Shown here: in pieces, positions 7,810-18,210 of the stretch
How positions within the stretch are numbered: the first letter of the stretch is position 1
Layout: each line of letters starts with the position of its first letter
Source of the DNA: Pantoea septica
GTDB taxonomy: Bacteria > Pseudomonadota > Gammaproteobacteria > Enterobacterales > Enterobacteriaceae
Reading direction: 5' to 3'
DNA length: 64,000 bases
Assembly: GCF_002095575.1 (NCBI RefSeq)
Contig: NZ_MLJJ01000012.1
Coordinates: forward strand, 57,748-121,747
The notes under the pieces: generated by a model
What the model was told of the DNA's origin: nothing
What the model saw: only the letters and a program-made list of their open reading frames with translations
Databases searched by the model: none
Program-made: the position numbers and the translations under genes

Positions 7810-10497
7810 ATGGCCGTTACTAATGTCGCTGAACTTAACGCACTGGTAGAACGCGTAAAACAAGCACAGCGTGAATACGCCAACTTCACTCAAGAACAGG
7901 TTGACGCCATCTTCCGCGCTGCCGCCCTCGCCGCTGCTGACGCCCGCATCCCTCTCGCCAAAATGGCGGTCGCCGAATCCGGCATGGGTATCGTCGAAGA
8001 TAAAGTTATCAAAAACCACTTTGCCTCAGAATATATCTACAACGCTTATAAAGACGAAAAAACCTGCGGCGTGCTGGATACCGACGATACGTTCGGCACC
8101 ATCACCATCGCTGAGCCTATCGGCCTGATTTGCGGTATCGTTCCCACCACTAACCCGACCTCAACGGCGATTTTCAAAGCGCTGATCAGCCTGAAAACGC
8201 GTAACGGCATTATCTTTTCACCGCATCCGCGCGCCAAAGAAGCCACCAACAAAGCGGCGGATATCGTGCTGCAGGCTGCCATCGCCGCCGGCGCGCCAAA
8301 AGATATCATCGGCTGGATCGACGCGCCGTCTGTCGAACTCTCTAATCAGCTGATGCACCATCCTGACATCAACCTTATTCTGGCGACCGGCGGTCCCGGC
8401 ATGGTGAAAGCCGCTTACAGCTCCGGTAAACCGGCGATCGGCGTCGGCGCGGGCAATACGCCGGTGGTGATTGACGAAACGGCCGATATCAAACGCGCCG
8501 TCGCCTCTATCCTGATGTCCAAAACCTTCGATAACGGCGTTATCTGCGCCTCCGAGCAGTCGGTTATCGTGGTTGACTCGGTTTATGATGCGGTGCGCGA
8601 GCGCTTCGCCAGCCACGGTGGCTATCTGCTGCAGGGCGAGGAGCTGAAAGCGGTTCAGAACGTCATTTTGAAAAACGGCGCGCTTAACGCGGCCATCGTC
8701 GGCCAGCCGGCGTACAAAATTGCCGAAATGGCCGGTATCAGCGTGCCGAGCAGCACCAAGATTTTGATTGGCGAAGTGAAGCTGGTGGACGAGTCCGAAC
8801 CCTTTGCCCATGAAAAACTCTCGCCGACGCTGGCGATGTACCGCGCCAGCGATTTCGAAGACGCCGTGGCGAAAGCGGAGAAACTGGTGGCGATGGGCGG
8901 CATCGGCCACACCTCCTGCCTCTATACCGACCAGGACAACCAGAAAGCGCGCGTGAACTTCTTCGGCGACCGCATGAAAACCGCGCGTATTCTGATCAAT
9001 ACCCCCGCTTCTCAGGGCGGTATCGGCGACCTCTACAACTTCAAGCTGGCGCCTTCTCTGACGCTGGGCTGCGGCTCATGGGGCGGTAACTCCATTTCCG
9101 AAAACGTGGGACCGAAACACCTTATCAACAAGAAAACCGTGGCTAAGCGAGCAGAAAACATGTTGTGGCATAAACTTCCGAAATCCATCTACTTCCGCCG
9201 CGGCTCGCTGCCGATTGCGCTGGAAGAGGTGGCCGCCGACGGTGCGAAACGCGCCTTTATCGTCACCGACCGCTTCCTGTTCAACAACGGCTACGCCGAT
9301 CAGGTGACGCGCGTGCTGAAATCGCACGGCATCGAAACCGAAGTCTTCTTTGAAGTTGAGGCTGACCCGACGCTGAGCATCGTGCGTAAAGGCGCCGAGC
9401 AGATGAACAGCTTTAAACCTGACGTGATTATCGCGCTGGGCGGCGGCTCTCCGATGGATGCCGCGAAAATCATGTGGGTGATGTACGAACATCCTGAAAC
9501 GCACTTCGAAGAGCTGGCGCTGCGCTTTATGGATATCCGCAAACGTATCTATAAATTCCCGAAAATGGGCGTGAAAGCGCGCATGATCGCCATCACCACT
9601 ACCTCAGGCACCGGTTCGGAAGTGACGCCGTTTGCCGTAGTGACGGATGACGCCACCGGTCAGAAATATCCGCTGGCGGACTACGCCCTGACCCCGGACA
9701 TGGCGATTGTCGACGCCAACCTGGTGATGGATATGCCGCGTTCGCTCTGCGCCTTCGGCGGCCTGGATGCGGTAACGCACGCGCTGGAAGCCTATGTCTC
9801 GGTGCTGGCTAACGAATACTCCGACGGCCAGGCGCTGCAGGCGCTGAAACTGCTGAAAGAGAACCTGCCGGCCAGCTATCAGGAAGGAGCGAAAAACCCG
9901 GTTGCGCGTGAACGCGTGCATAACGCCGCCACTATCGCCGGTATCGCTTTCGCGAACGCCTTCCTTGGCGTCTGCCACTCTATGGCGCACAAGCTGGGTT
10001 CCGAGTTCCATATCCCGCACGGTCTGGCCAACGCCCTGCTGATTTGCAACGTTATCCGCTATAACGCTAACGATAACCCGACGAAACAGACGGCGTTCAG
10101 CCAGTACGACCGTCCGCAGGCGCGCCGCCGCTACGCGGAAATCGCAGATCATTTAGGTCTGTCGGCGCCTGGCGACCGCACCGCGCAGAAAATCGAGAAG
10201 CTGCTGGCGTGGCTGGATGAGATGAAAACCCAACTGGGCATTCCAACCTCTATCCGAGAAGCCGGCGTGCAGGAAGCGGACTTCCTGGCAAAAGTCGACA
10301 AGCTGGCCGAAGACGCCTTCGACGATCAGTGCACCGGCGCTAACCCGCGCTATCCGCTGATTGCCGAGCTGAAACAGATTATGATGGATACCTTCTACGG
10401 CCGCGAATACGCCGAACCCTTCGCCGACGTGGCGCAGGCGCAGGCCGCACAGCCGGTGAAACTGGAGAAAGCCGAGAAGAAGGCGAAAAAAGCCTGA
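7810..10497 (+). CDS. adhE: Bifunctional acetaldehyde-CoA/alcohol dehydrogenase AdhE
   Basis: Reduces acetyl-CoA to acetaldehyde and then to ethanol, regenerating NAD+ in fermentation; it assembles into spirosomes. The 895 residues comprise an N-terminal aldehyde dehydrogenase domain (to about residue 440, active-site Cys in NGVICASEQS) and a C-terminal iron alcohol dehydrogenase (GGGSPMDAAK, GGLDAVTHALEAYVS and the metal-binding histidines around HSMAHKLGSEFHIPHG). The linker MLWHKLPKSIYFRRGSLP is typical. ATG 7810 is preceded by AGGAG. The C-terminal tail is lysine-rich (KLEKAEKKAKKA). A strong terminator follows. Confidence 0.98.
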   Translation: MAVTNVAELNALVERVKQAQREYANFTQEQVDAIFRAAALAAADARIPLAKMAVAESGMGIVEDKVIKNHFASEYIYNAYKDEKTCGVLDTDDTFGTITIAEPIGLICGIVPTTNPTSTAIFKALISLKTRNGIIFSPHPRAKEATNKAADIVLQAAIAAGAPKDIIGWIDAPSVELSNQLMHHPDINLILATGGPGMVKAAYSSGKPAIGVGAGNTPVVIDETADIKRAVASILMSKTFDNGVICASEQSVIVVDSVYDAVRERFASHGGYLLQGEELKAVQNVILKNGALNAAIVGQPAYKIAEMAGISVPSSTKILIGEVKLVDESEPFAHEKLSPTLAMYRASDFEDAVAKAEKLVAMGGIGHTSCLYTDQDNQKARVNFFGDRMKTARILINTPASQGGIGDLYNFKLAPSLTLGCGSWGGNSISENVGPKHLINKKTVAKRAENMLWHKLPKSIYFRRGSLPIALEEVAADGAKRAFIVTDRFLFNNGYADQVTRVLKSHGIETEVFFEVEADPTLSIVRKGAEQMNSFKPDVIIALGGGSPMDAAKIMWVMYEHPETHFEELALRFMDIRKRIYKFPKMGVKARMIAITTTSGTGSEVTPFAVVTDDATGQKYPLADYALTPDMAIVDANLVMDMPRSLCAFGGLDAVTHALEAYVSVLANEYSDGQALQALKLLKENLPASYQEGAKNPVARERVHNAATIAGIAFANAFLGVCHSMAHKLGSEFHIPHGLANALLICNVIRYNANDNPTKQTAFSQYDRPQARRRYAEIADHLGLSAPGDRTAQKIEKLLAWLDEMKTQLGIPTSIREAGVQEADFLAKVDKLAEDAFDDQCTGANPRYPLIAELKQIMMDTFYGREYAEPFADVAQAQAAQPVKLEKAEKKAKKA

Positions 10498-10513
10498 TAA
10501 CCGGCCAGTAAGA

Positions 10514-10540
10514 AAAAACCCGCTTCGGCGGGTTTTTTTA
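10514..10540 (+). terminator. Rho-independent terminator of adhE
   Basis: AACCCGC-TTCG-GCGGGTT stem-loop with an ultrastable TTCG loop, flanked by an A run and followed by seven T. It lies between convergent adhE and tdk and may serve both strands. Confidence 0.92.
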
Positions 10541-10559
10541 TGGCTGTCGGGAATCGGCG

Positions 10560-11177
10560 TCAGGCGGGTTCTTGCCGGCCGTAAATGGCGTCCAGCGATC
10601 CCTGCTCAATCGCCTGCTTGTAATGCTTGCGGCATACCGAGATATAACGCTCGTTGCCGCCGATTACCACCTGCTCTCCCTCGCTGTAAGGACGGCCTTC
10701 GGCGTCGAGCCGCAGTACCATACCCGCCTTGCGACCGCAGTGACAGACGGTTTTCAGTTCAACCAGCTTGTCGGCCCAGGCAAGCAAATACTGGCTGCCG
10801 CCAAAGAGCTCGCCGCGAAAGTCGGTGCGCAGTCCGTAGCAGAGCACCGGGATATCCATATTGTCCACGACGTCGGAGAGCGCCTTGACCTGATCGCGCG
10901 TCAAAAACTGGCATTCGTCTACCAGCACGCAGTGCACCGGCTGGCGCGCATGTTCTGTCGCGATCTCCCTATCCAGCTGCGTTTGCGCGTTAAACAGCGC
11001 CGCCGGCGAAGAAAGACCAATACGGGAGCTGACCTTGCCTGCACCGAAGCGATCGTCGATCTCAGCGGTATAGACCAGGGTTCTCATGCCGCGTTCCTGA
11101 TAATTGTAAGACGACTGTAATAACGCGGTGGATTTCCCTGCATTCATTGCGGAATAATAAAAATAGAGCTGAGCCAT
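10560..11177 (-). CDS. tdk: Thymidine kinase
   Basis: Type II thymidine kinase of 205 residues that phosphorylates thymidine to dTMP in the salvage pathway. The P-loop [10 protein letters not shown] lies near residues 11-20, the catalytic glutamate region is VDECQFL, and the zinc-binding cysteines occur in pairs (CHCGRK and, later, a CRKHYK motif). The lasso segment around [14 protein letters not shown] is intact. ATG 11177. It converges on adhE and diverges from hns, as in E. coli. Confidence 0.97.
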   Translation of the reverse strand: MAQLYFYYSAMNAGKSTALLQSSYNYQERGMRTLVYTAEIDDRFGAGKVSSRIGLSSPAALFNAQTQLDREIATEHARQPVHCVLVDECQFLTRDQVKALSDVVDNMDIPVLCYGLRTDFRGELFGGSQYLLAWADKLVELKTVCHCGRKAGMVLRLDAEGRPYSEGEQVVIGGNERYISVCRKHYKQAIEQGSLDAIYGRQEPA

Positions 11178-11605
11178 TAGCGTGGTTTCTCAAAGCATTG
11201 CAAACAGAATGGGCGGAATTCTATCACAGATAAACGCAAATTATGGCGGCGATTATTTCGTGCAGACTGTTTACAACTTCGCCAGCAAGAGAAAAAACAC
11301 GCTTCGTCTTTGCTGTTTTTTTTAATGATTTGTACCTGAACTTTATTGTAAAGCGGCACTCTGCCCTACCGGTACTGACCTTACGCCACTCTGAAAGTGC
11401 TGCTCACTTTAAAGTTTCAGATTTTTCATAACGTGCCAGGGCGCGAATATCAACTGTCTTATCGTTTCATTTGATTAAACCCCGATGGAAAATTTAATTT
11501 TCATTCTTTACCGTTCCACTTATTTTACTATTGCAGTAATTTTTTGCCGCCACTATTATTAGCGGGCAGAACACCTCTTCATTAATATATTCAGAGATCA
11601 GGACA
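11178..11605. other. tdk-hns divergent intergenic region
   Basis: About 430 bases, distinctly AT-rich near 11470-11600, which is expected for the autoregulated hns promoter because H-NS binds curved AT-rich DNA. I could not settle on one promoter. A 114-codon leftward ORF that overlaps the start of hns is antisense noise. Confidence 0.5.
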
Positions 11606-12013
11606 ATGAGCGAAGCACTAAAAATCCTTAATAATATCCGTACATTACGCGCGCAGGCTCGAGAGTGTTCACTGGAAACGCTGGAAGAAATGCTGGAAAA
11701 ACTCGAAGTCGTGGTTAATGAGCGCCGCGAAGAAGAGACGCATGCTAAAGCAGAAAGTGAAGAGCGCACGCGTAAACTTGAGCAATACAGAGAAATGCTG
11801 TTGGCGGATGGAATCGATCCCAATGAGCTGTTAAGCACAATTGCTGAAACTAAAGCGCCAGGTAAAACTAAACGCGCTGCGCGTCCCGCTAAATATCAGT
11901 ATGTCGATGAAAACGGCGAAACCCGCACCTGGACCGGTCAGGGCCGTACGCCTGCTGTAATCAAAAAAGCGATCGAAGAAGAAGGTAAACAGCTGGACAG
12001 CTTTCTGCTGTAA
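11606..12013 (+). CDS. hns: Nucleoid-associated global silencer H-NS
   Basis: DNA-binding protein of 135 residues that silences AT-rich and horizontally acquired DNA. The N-terminal oligomerisation helices (residues 1-65, [20 protein letters not shown]...) are coiled-coil like. The linker carries basic residues ([14 protein letters not shown]), and the C-terminal DNA-binding domain contains the AT-hook-like TWTGQGRTP motif. ATG 11606 follows a weak GATCAGGACA Shine-Dalgarno. It is monocistronic, with a terminator after the stop. Confidence 0.98.
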   Translation: MSEALKILNNIRTLRAQARECSLETLEEMLEKLEVVVNERREEETHAKAESEERTRKLEQYREMLLADGIDPNELLSTIAETKAPGKTKRAARPAKYQYVDENGETRTWTGQGRTPAVIKKAIEEEGKQLDSFLL

Positions 12014-12073
12014 TAACTGATAGTGCTTCAATCATTTGGGTCACTGGTTAGGTGACCCCGGATTCATCAGGGA

Positions 12074-12097
12074 AAGGAAGCGCAGGCTTCCTTTTTT
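12074..12097 (+). terminator. Rho-independent terminator of hns
   Basis: AAGGAAGC (12074-12081), loop GCAG, GCTTCCTT (12086-12093) then a T run. It sits at the end of hns and just before the convergent epimerase gene. Confidence 0.88.
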
Positions 12098-12098
12098 A

Positions 12099-13106
12099 TC
12101 AGACGTTGTAAAATTCACGATACCAGCTGACAAAGCGCGCTACGCCCTCTTCCACGCTGGTCTGCGGCTTAAAGCCAATCGCCTGATATAACGCCTCGGT
12201 ATCTGCGCTGGTTTCCAGCACGTCGCCAGGCTGCATCGGCAGCAAATTTTTCTTCGCCGTTACGCCCAACGCTTTTTCAATCGCCTCAATATATTTAATC
12301 AGACTGGTCGGCTGACTGTTTCCGATGTTATATACGCGGTACGGTGCAGAACTGGTGGCAGGCGAGCCCGTTTCCACCGTCCAGCTTTCATCGCGCTGTG
12401 GAATAACATCATGCAGGCGCACAATAGCTTCGGCAATATCGTCGATATAGGTAAAGTCGCGCTTCATTTCGCCGCGGTTATAGACGTCGATTGCGTCACC
12501 GGCGATCATGGCGCGGGTGAATTTAAACAGCGCCATATCCGGACGGCCCCATGGACCATATACGGTGAAAAAACGCAGGCCGGTCGTTGGCAGGTTATAA
12601 AGATGCGAATAGGTATGCGACATGAGCTCATTGGCTTTTTTCGTCGCTGCGTAAAGCGAAACCGGATGATCGACGCTGTCGTCCGTCGAAAATGGCATTT
12701 TACGATTCAGGCCATAAACAGAACTGGAGGAGGCGTAGAGCAGATGCTCGATTTTATGATGACGGCATCCTTCAAGAATATTTAAATGCCCAATCAGGTT
12801 GGCGTCGGCATAGGCGTGAGGATTATCGATAGAATAGCGTACGCCCGCTTGCGCGCCCAGATGAATGACGCGTTGAAAGGCGTGTTGTTCGAATAACGAG
12901 GCAATGGCGGCGCGATCCGCCAGCTCCATTTTAATAAACCTGAAGCTGGGGTGCTGTGCGATTAAATCAAGACGAGATTGTTTCAGGCCGACATCATAAT
13001 AGTCATTGAGATTATCGATGCCGACAATCTGGTGACCGGCGGCCAGCAAGCGTTGAGTGACGTGAAATCCAATAAAGCCTGCGGCGCCGGTGACCAGAAT
13101 GTTCAT
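12099..13106 (-). CDS. UDP-glucuronate 4-epimerase (Uge/WbnF/LpsL type)
   Basis: Extended SDR enzyme of 335 residues that interconverts UDP-glucuronate and UDP-galacturonate for capsule, exopolysaccharide or lipopolysaccharide. The Rossmann motif GAAGFIG is at residues 7-13, the catalytic YxxxK is Y152/K156 in LYAATKK, and YASSSSVYG and FFTVYGPWGRPDMALFKF are family signatures. The sequence strongly resembles the Klebsiella uge product. It is the last gene of a galU-ugd-epimerase operon, 14 bases after ugd, so substrate specificity for the Ugd product is well supported by context. E. coli K-12 has no such gene here. Confidence 0.9.
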   Translation of the reverse strand: MNILVTGAAGFIGFHVTQRLLAAGHQIVGIDNLNDYYDVGLKQSRLDLIAQHPSFRFIKMELADRAAIASLFEQHAFQRVIHLGAQAGVRYSIDNPHAYADANLIGHLNILEGCRHHKIEHLLYASSSSVYGLNRKMPFSTDDSVDHPVSLYAATKKANELMSHTYSHLYNLPTTGLRFFTVYGPWGRPDMALFKFTRAMIAGDAIDVYNRGEMKRDFTYIDDIAEAIVRLHDVIPQRDESWTVETGSPATSSAPYRVYNIGNSQPTSLIKYIEAIEKALGVTAKKNLLPMQPGDVLETSADTEALYQAIGFKPQTSVEEGVARFVSWYREFYNV

Positions 13107-13120
13107 ACTTCCCTCGTTAA

Positions 13121-14461
13121 TTACGCAATTTGAATAGACGCTCCGCGGCCGATTGCATAATAAACGAAACCGCGTTTGCTGATACGCTCTGGATCATACA
13201 GGTTGCGACCATCAAAAATCACGGGTTCTTTAAGGGAATTTTTAATTACGTCAAAGTCCGGCGCACGGAAGTTCTGCCATTCGGTACAGATGACCAGGCC
13301 ATCCGCGCCCTGCAGCGCCGCTTCTTTGGTGCCCATCAGCTTAAGATCGCTGCGGTGACCATAGATGCGCTGCGCTTCGTCCATCGCTTCCGGATCGAAC
13401 GCCTGAACGCTTGCGCCGGCTTCCCACAGCGATTCCATCAGCACGCGGCTGGAGGCTTCACGCATATCGTCGGTGTTCGGCTTGAACGACAGACCCCAGA
13501 CAGCAAAGGTTTTACCGCTCAGATCGTCGCCGAAGTGGCGTTTGATAAAAGTGGGCAGCTTGGTTTTCTGGCTATCGTTGACATCTTCCACCGCCTGCAG
13601 CAGACGCGGCTTATAGCCGATCGACTCAGCCGTGCGGATCAGCGCCTGTACGTCTTTCGGGAAGCAGGAACCGCCGTAGCCGCAGCCTGGGTAGATGAAG
13701 TGGTAGCCGATACGTGAATCAGAACCGATGCCCTGACGCACTTTCTCGACGTCCGCACCCAGACGTTCGGCAAGGTTGGAGATCTCATTCATGAAGCTGA
13801 TTTTGGTCGCCAGCATGCAGTTCGCCGCGTACTTGGTCAGCTCCGCGCTGCGGATATCCATAACAATCATTCGGTCGTGATTGCGGTTGAACGGCTCATA
13901 GAGTTCGCGCAACAGCTCTTCGACTTCCTCATTATCCGTACCCACCACGATGCGCTCAGGACGCATGCAGTCGTTGACGGCTGCGCCTTCCTTGAGAAAC
14001 TCCGGGTTGGATACCACGTCAAACGTCAGGCTGACGCCGCGATCGCGCAGGGTCTCTTCCATCACGCGACGCACTTTATCCGCTGTTCCGACGGGAACGG
14101 TGGATTTATCCAGCACAACCTTGTGATCCTTCATGTGCTGCGCAATGGTACGAGCAACGGCGGTCACATATTTAAGGTCAGCCGAACCGTCCTCATCTGG
14201 CGGCGTACCCACGGCGATAAACTGCATTACGCCGTGATTGACGCCCTCTTCCGCATCAGTGCTGAACTTAAGGCGACCCGCCTCATAGTTCGACATAACC
14301 AGCGGCGTAAGGCCGGGTTCAAAAATGGGGATGATGCCTTTTTTCAGGTTTTCGACTTTTTTCGCGTCGACATCAATGCAGAGAACGTCATGTCCGACTT
14401 CGGCCAACACCGCAGCCTGAACCAGACCGACATAGCCGATACCAAATACAGTGACTTTCAT
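13121..14461 (-). CDS. ugd: UDP-glucose 6-dehydrogenase
   Basis: Oxidises UDP-glucose twice to UDP-glucuronate with NAD+. The 446 residues show the N-terminal Rossmann motif GIGYVG (7-12), [14 protein letters not shown] dimer core (here [12 protein letters not shown], 116-127) and the active-site cysteine C266 in [14 protein letters not shown]. This longer form is the type found in Klebsiella, Erwinia and Pantoea polysaccharide loci rather than the 388-residue E. coli K-12 form. It lies 22 bases after galU and 14 before the epimerase, in the same direction and in pathway order. Confidence 0.96.
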   Translation of the reverse strand: MKVTVFGIGYVGLVQAAVLAEVGHDVLCIDVDAKKVENLKKGIIPIFEPGLTPLVMSNYEAGRLKFSTDAEEGVNHGVMQFIAVGTPPDEDGSADLKYVTAVARTIAQHMKDHKVVLDKSTVPVGTADKVRRVMEETLRDRGVSLTFDVVSNPEFLKEGAAVNDCMRPERIVVGTDNEEVEELLRELYEPFNRNHDRMIVMDIRSAELTKYAANCMLATKISFMNEISNLAERLGADVEKVRQGIGSDSRIGYHFIYPGCGYGGSCFPKDVQALIRTAESIGYKPRLLQAVEDVNDSQKTKLPTFIKRHFGDDLSGKTFAVWGLSFKPNTDDMREASSRVLMESLWEAGASVQAFDPEAMDEAQRIYGHRSDLKLMGTKEAALQGADGLVICTEWQNFRAPDFDVIKNSLKEPVIFDGRNLYDPERISKRGFVYYAIGRGASIQIA

Positions 14462-14483
14462 TGAGTTATCCTGTGTTTATGAA

Positions 14484-15392
14484 TTACTTTTTATTGCCAA
14501 CTGCGCTATCGAGCCACTGAGAAAAATCTTTGCCCAGCACTGGATGGCGAACACCGTACTCAACGAATGCCTGCATATAACCAAGCTTGTTACCGCAGTC
14601 ATGGCTTACGCCTTTCAGGTGGTAAGCTTCTACTGTCTCTTTCTCCATCAGCATGGCGATAGAGTCGGTCAGCTGTACTTCGCCGCCTGCACCCGGAGGG
14701 GTTTTCGCCAGCAGAGGCCAGATGTCCGCAGAGAGAACGTAACGGCCAACGACCGCAAGGTTAGAAGGCGCTTCGGTGGCTTTAGGCTTCTCAACTACGC
14801 CAACCATCGGCGCGCTGTCGCCCGGCTGCAGCTCGGCACCCTGGCAGTCAACAACGCCGTAAGCGGTCACGTCCGCGACCGGCTCAACCATAATCTGGCT
14901 GCGGCCTGACTCGTCGAAACGGCTCAGCATTTCCGCCAGGTTATCTTTAGTCGGGTTGGATTCGTACTCGTCGATAATCACGTCGGGCAGGATCACCGCA
15001 ACCGGCTCGTCGCCAATCAGCGGGTGCGCACACATAACGGCGTGGCCCAGGCCTTTCGCGATGCCCTGACGCACCTGCATGATGGTCACGTGCGGCGGAC
15101 AGATTGACTGGATTTCGTCCAGCAGCTGACGCTTAACGCGTTTTTCCAGCATCGCTTCCAGCTCAAAACTGGTATCGAAGTGGTTTTCAATGGAGTTTTT
15201 AGAAGAGTGCGTAACCAGCACAATTTCGTTAATTCCTGCTGCGATGCACTCGTTAACGACATACTGAATTAACGGCTTATCGACCAGCGGTAACATCTCT
15301 TTCGGAATCGCTTTTGTCGCAGGGAGCATACGGGTGCCCAAACCTGCTACAGGGATTACCGCTTTTTTTACTTTGGACTTATAGGCAGACAT
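14484..15392 (-). CDS. galU: UTP-glucose-1-phosphate uridylyltransferase GalU
   Basis: Makes UDP-glucose from UTP and glucose-1-phosphate. Starting at ATG 15392 ([17 protein letters not shown]) gives 302 residues, identical in length to E. coli GalU; the preceding TTG is unlikely. The nucleotidyltransferase motif [29 protein letters not shown], and the metal/substrate segments [11 protein letters not shown] and VEKPKA are intact. It is the first gene of the sugar-nucleotide operon and lies 193 bases downstream of rssB. Confidence 0.97.
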   Translation of the reverse strand: MSAYKSKVKKAVIPVAGLGTRMLPATKAIPKEMLPLVDKPLIQYVVNECIAAGINEIVLVTHSSKNSIENHFDTSFELEAMLEKRVKRQLLDEIQSICPPHVTIMQVRQGIAKGLGHAVMCAHPLIGDEPVAVILPDVIIDEYESNPTKDNLAEMLSRFDESGRSQIMVEPVADVTAYGVVDCQGAELQPGDSAPMVGVVEKPKATEAPSNLAVVGRYVLSADIWPLLAKTPPGAGGEVQLTDSIAMLMEKETVEAYHLKGVSHDCGNKLGYMQAFVEYGVRHPVLGKDFSQWLDSAVGNKK

Positions 15393-15585
15393 CAAGATAC
15401 CTCTCTTATAGGCCGTTCAAGTTAATACTTGATATGTCGGTTGAAATTCGGGAATGAGTATATCAGTTACCATCGAACGGATTTATCCTGGAAGGAGTCA
15501 ATCCGCAGAATTTAAGACTATTACCCAAGTGTAAAGCTAACCTATGGACCTGTCTTCAGACCCCGGCGAAATTAAATTTTTTCGC

Positions 15586-16602
15586 CTATTCATCAGCCGA
15601 TAACATCAGGCGGATCCTGCCTCCAGCGCCCCAGACGTGGCATTGCCAGCTGTCAGCCCGCTGGCTGATTTGGTTAAGATGCGTGCTTCCCATAGTGCCA
15701 AGGGGAACGCCGTTACTGAGTTGAATTTGGTGGGCGTGAACATGAAGCGTGGCGTTTAATCCAGCAGAAACCAGAATCAGGTTTTGAAAGGTGCGGTGGT
15801 AATAGCCGACCAGCAGCGGAAACTGTCCGCTCAGATTGGCCTGACGCAACAGCAGATTGACCTGACGCAGCAAACCGTTTAACTCCGGCAGCCGCTGTTT
15901 TTGGCCGGAAAGCTGCTCCTGCAGCAGACCGTTGAACAACGCGCGCAGCAGCAGCGCGGCCAGCACGCCGTTATCGCCAGCGCGCGTGACGTCAAGACAG
16001 TAAAAAGCGAGATCGTTGTCGGAGAGCGCCGCGATATCCAGCACCAGCCCCGGCTGTTCGGCCATGGTGAGCTGTCGATAGTTGACGCGGCAATTGGCCA
16101 CCGTCTGCTGAACCGGCGGCTGAAGCTGTTTAAGCAGCTTCGCGGCGGCGGCCGGATCGCGCACCAGCGCGTCCCAGTCCTGAAACAGCTGCTCGTCCTC
16201 TTCCACCTTGGAGGTGAACATCGAAGGATAGAGACATTCATAGACCGCTTCGCGGAAGCGCTCGAAATTTTTCAGCGGCTTAAGCAGCACGTCCTGCACG
16301 CCGAGGCGCAAAACATGGGCGATATCCGCCATATTTTCAGTCGCCGAGATAATCAGAATCGGCACGCTGTTGCCGCGCGTGCGGATATGCTCGACAAACT
16401 GAATGCCGTTCATACGCGGCATTTCCAGATCGCAGATCACCAGATCCACATCGTGCTGCTGCAGATAGCCAATGCCATCAATGCCGTCGCCGGCTTCAAA
16501 CGTACTGGCGCCGAGCGCCAGCAAGAAGTTGTTTACCAGAGAACGGAAAACGACCTCATCTTCGACAATGAGTATCTTTTTGCCGATTAGTGGTTTCTCC
16601 AT
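15586..16602 (-). CDS. rssB: RpoS proteolysis adaptor RssB
   Basis: Response regulator that delivers RpoS to ClpXP, 338 residues (E. coli 337). The N-terminal receiver domain has the acidic pocket EDE at residues 14-16, phospho-acceptor D58 in VDLVICDLEMPRMNG and the conserved switch Thr replaced by the SAT at about 86-88, followed by LKPL. A linker helix leads to a C-terminal PP2C-like domain that lacks catalytic acidic residues. It follows rssA after 99 bases in the same direction. Confidence 0.96.
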   Translation of the reverse strand: MEKPLIGKKILIVEDEVVFRSLVNNFLLALGASTFEAGDGIDGIGYLQQHDVDLVICDLEMPRMNGIQFVEHIRTRGNSVPILIISATENMADIAHVLRLGVQDVLLKPLKNFERFREAVYECLYPSMFTSKVEEDEQLFQDWDALVRDPAAAAKLLKQLQPPVQQTVANCRVNYRQLTMAEQPGLVLDIAALSDNDLAFYCLDVTRAGDNGVLAALLLRALFNGLLQEQLSGQKQRLPELNGLLRQVNLLLRQANLSGQFPLLVGYYHRTFQNLILVSAGLNATLHVHAHQIQLSNGVPLGTMGSTHLNQISQRADSWQCHVWGAGGRIRLMLSADE

Positions 16603-16701
16603 TCTTTCCCCCTGCGTACCAGATCAATCAATAGTGGTTCATAAAACGCAGTTGCGCCTTTCAGAATTAGCCGAAGTAACACCTGTGAATGAACAACCTG
16701 A

Positions 16702-17607
16702 TTATCTGCTTCGCACCAGCGGTAATAGTTCATCCATTTTTTTCTCAACGGCGGCCCTGCCTGCCTCGATAGCCTCTTCTGCGCGGTGAAAGTCCAGCGT
16801 CGAAATCTGCGGACAAAACGGCTGAATCAGCACATCGGGAGGATCGCCTGCCATACGGTTGCGCTTCAGGCGATTTTCCAGCACCTGGATGGATGTCGAC
16901 ATAATCTCCATCGCACCCGGCGTTTGCGTGGTGCGGCGATGGGTCAATCCCACCAGCCGCTGACGTATTTTTTTAGCCCAACTCAGGGCCGCGGCCGAAA
17001 CCGCTTCGTCGCTGTTCTGCGGCGTGACAGACAGGAGATCCTGCTGCATCAGATGCGCGTCATGCTGAAGATCGACAGCGATAACGATATCCGCACCAAG
17101 GGCGCGCGTAAGCGAAACGGGTACGGGATTCACCACCGCGCCGTCCACCAGCCAGTAACCATTGTAGCCGACCGGCGGCAATAAGCCTGGCATACTACAG
17201 GATGCGCGCACAGCCTGATGCAGATCGCCCTCGGTAAGCCATAATTCTCGGCCGGTGCTGAGGTTGGTCGCCACCACGCCGAACGGCTTGCCGCAGCTCT
17301 CGAGGCGATGTTGAGTAATCAGCTGACGCACATGGTTGAAGACGCGCTCGCCGCGCAGCAAACCGCCGCGCTGCCAGGAAAGGTCCATCAGACGAATAAC
17401 ATCCCAGTAGCGAAAGGCGCTGACCCACTTCTCCATCTGCGGCAGGCGGTCGTTGACATAAGCCGCGCCGACCAGCGCGCCGACGGAGCAGCCTGCCACC
17501 ACGTCGATTTCGACGCCCGCTCGCGTCAGGGCATTGATAACACCGATATGCGCCCATCCTTTGGCTGCGCCTGACCCTAACGCCAGTCCGATTTTAACCT
17601 TTCTCAT
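16702..17607 (-). CDS. rssA: Patatin-like phospholipase RssA
   Basis: Predicted serine hydrolase of the patatin family, 301 residues, physiological substrate unknown. The oxyanion motif GSGAAKGWAHIG is at 12-23, the nucleophile elbow GCSVG near 39-43, and the Asp of the dyad in VDGAVVNPVP around residue 154. ATG 17607. It forms the classical rssA-rssB pair, although RssA is not known to be needed for RpoS turnover. Confidence 0.95.
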   Translation of the reverse strand: MRKVKIGLALGSGAAKGWAHIGVINALTRAGVEIDVVAGCSVGALVGAAYVNDRLPQMEKWVSAFRYWDVIRLMDLSWQRGGLLRGERVFNHVRQLITQHRLESCGKPFGVVATNLSTGRELWLTEGDLHQAVRASCSMPGLLPPVGYNGYWLVDGAVVNPVPVSLTRALGADIVIAVDLQHDAHLMQQDLLSVTPQNSDEAVSAAALSWAKKIRQRLVGLTHRRTTQTPGAMEIMSTSIQVLENRLKRNRMAGDPPDVLIQPFCPQISTLDFHRAEEAIEAGRAAVEKKMDELLPLVRSR

Positions 17608-17700
17608 TTACCCTCTGTCGCCATCGACTGTGCATAGCTTCACTGCGCCAGGTCGGCTACCATATGGCGTCATCTTAATTTATCGCTCACAGGAGTTATT

Positions 17701-18156
17701 GTGTCCGAACCCTGCCCTTGCTGCAGCGGGAAGCAGTATAGCTTATGTTGCGCGCCCTTTCTGACGGGCGAACGGCTGCCTGAATCGGCTGAACAGTTAA
17801 TGCGCTCGCGCTATACCGCCTACGCCAGGCAAAACAGCGACTGGCTGGTCGCCAGCTGGCATCCCGACAAACGTCTGCCCGATATGGCGCAGCGATTATC
17901 CGAAAGTTTTGCCGGTACCGAGTGGCTAAGCCTGAATGTAACCTGTTGTAATCATGGAAGCCATGATAATGAAGCTTTCGTCACTTTTTTTGCGCGTTAC
18001 CGCGAAAATTCGCAGATAAGCACAATCCACGAGCGTTCTCGCTTTCTTCGCGAGGATCATCGCTGGTACTATGTCGACGGAACGGCGCCCACCGTAGGGC
18101 GCAACGATCGCTGTCCTTGTGGCTCCGATAAAAAATACAAGAAATGTTGCGGCTGA
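17701..18156 (+). CDS. ychJ: SEC-C motif protein YchJ
   Basis: Small conserved protein of 151 residues with metal-binding ends: an N-terminal [13 protein letters not shown] cluster and a C-terminal SEC-C zinc motif ([15 protein letters not shown]). The middle belongs to the NTF2-like/UPF0225 fold ([18 protein letters not shown]). It starts with GTG 17701, preceded by AGGAG. The function is unknown; SEC-C proteins often contact ribosomes or SecB. Divergent from rssA and upstream of purU, as in E. coli. Confidence 0.95.
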   Translation: MSEPCPCCSGKQYSLCCAPFLTGERLPESAEQLMRSRYTAYARQNSDWLVASWHPDKRLPDMAQRLSESFAGTEWLSLNVTCCNHGSHDNEAFVTFFARYRENSQISTIHERSRFLREDHRWYYVDGTAPTVGRNDRCPCGSDKKYKKCCG

Positions 18157-18210
18157 ACAGCATACGGCCCAACGGTTTTACCCAATCGCTTTGACAGGAC
18201 TCTGATCGAG

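Noticed and set aside
11494..11838. Serine-rich leftward 114-codon ORF overlapping hns
   Set aside because: Antisense to the coiled-coil region of hns; serine richness comes from reversed Glu/Arg codons.
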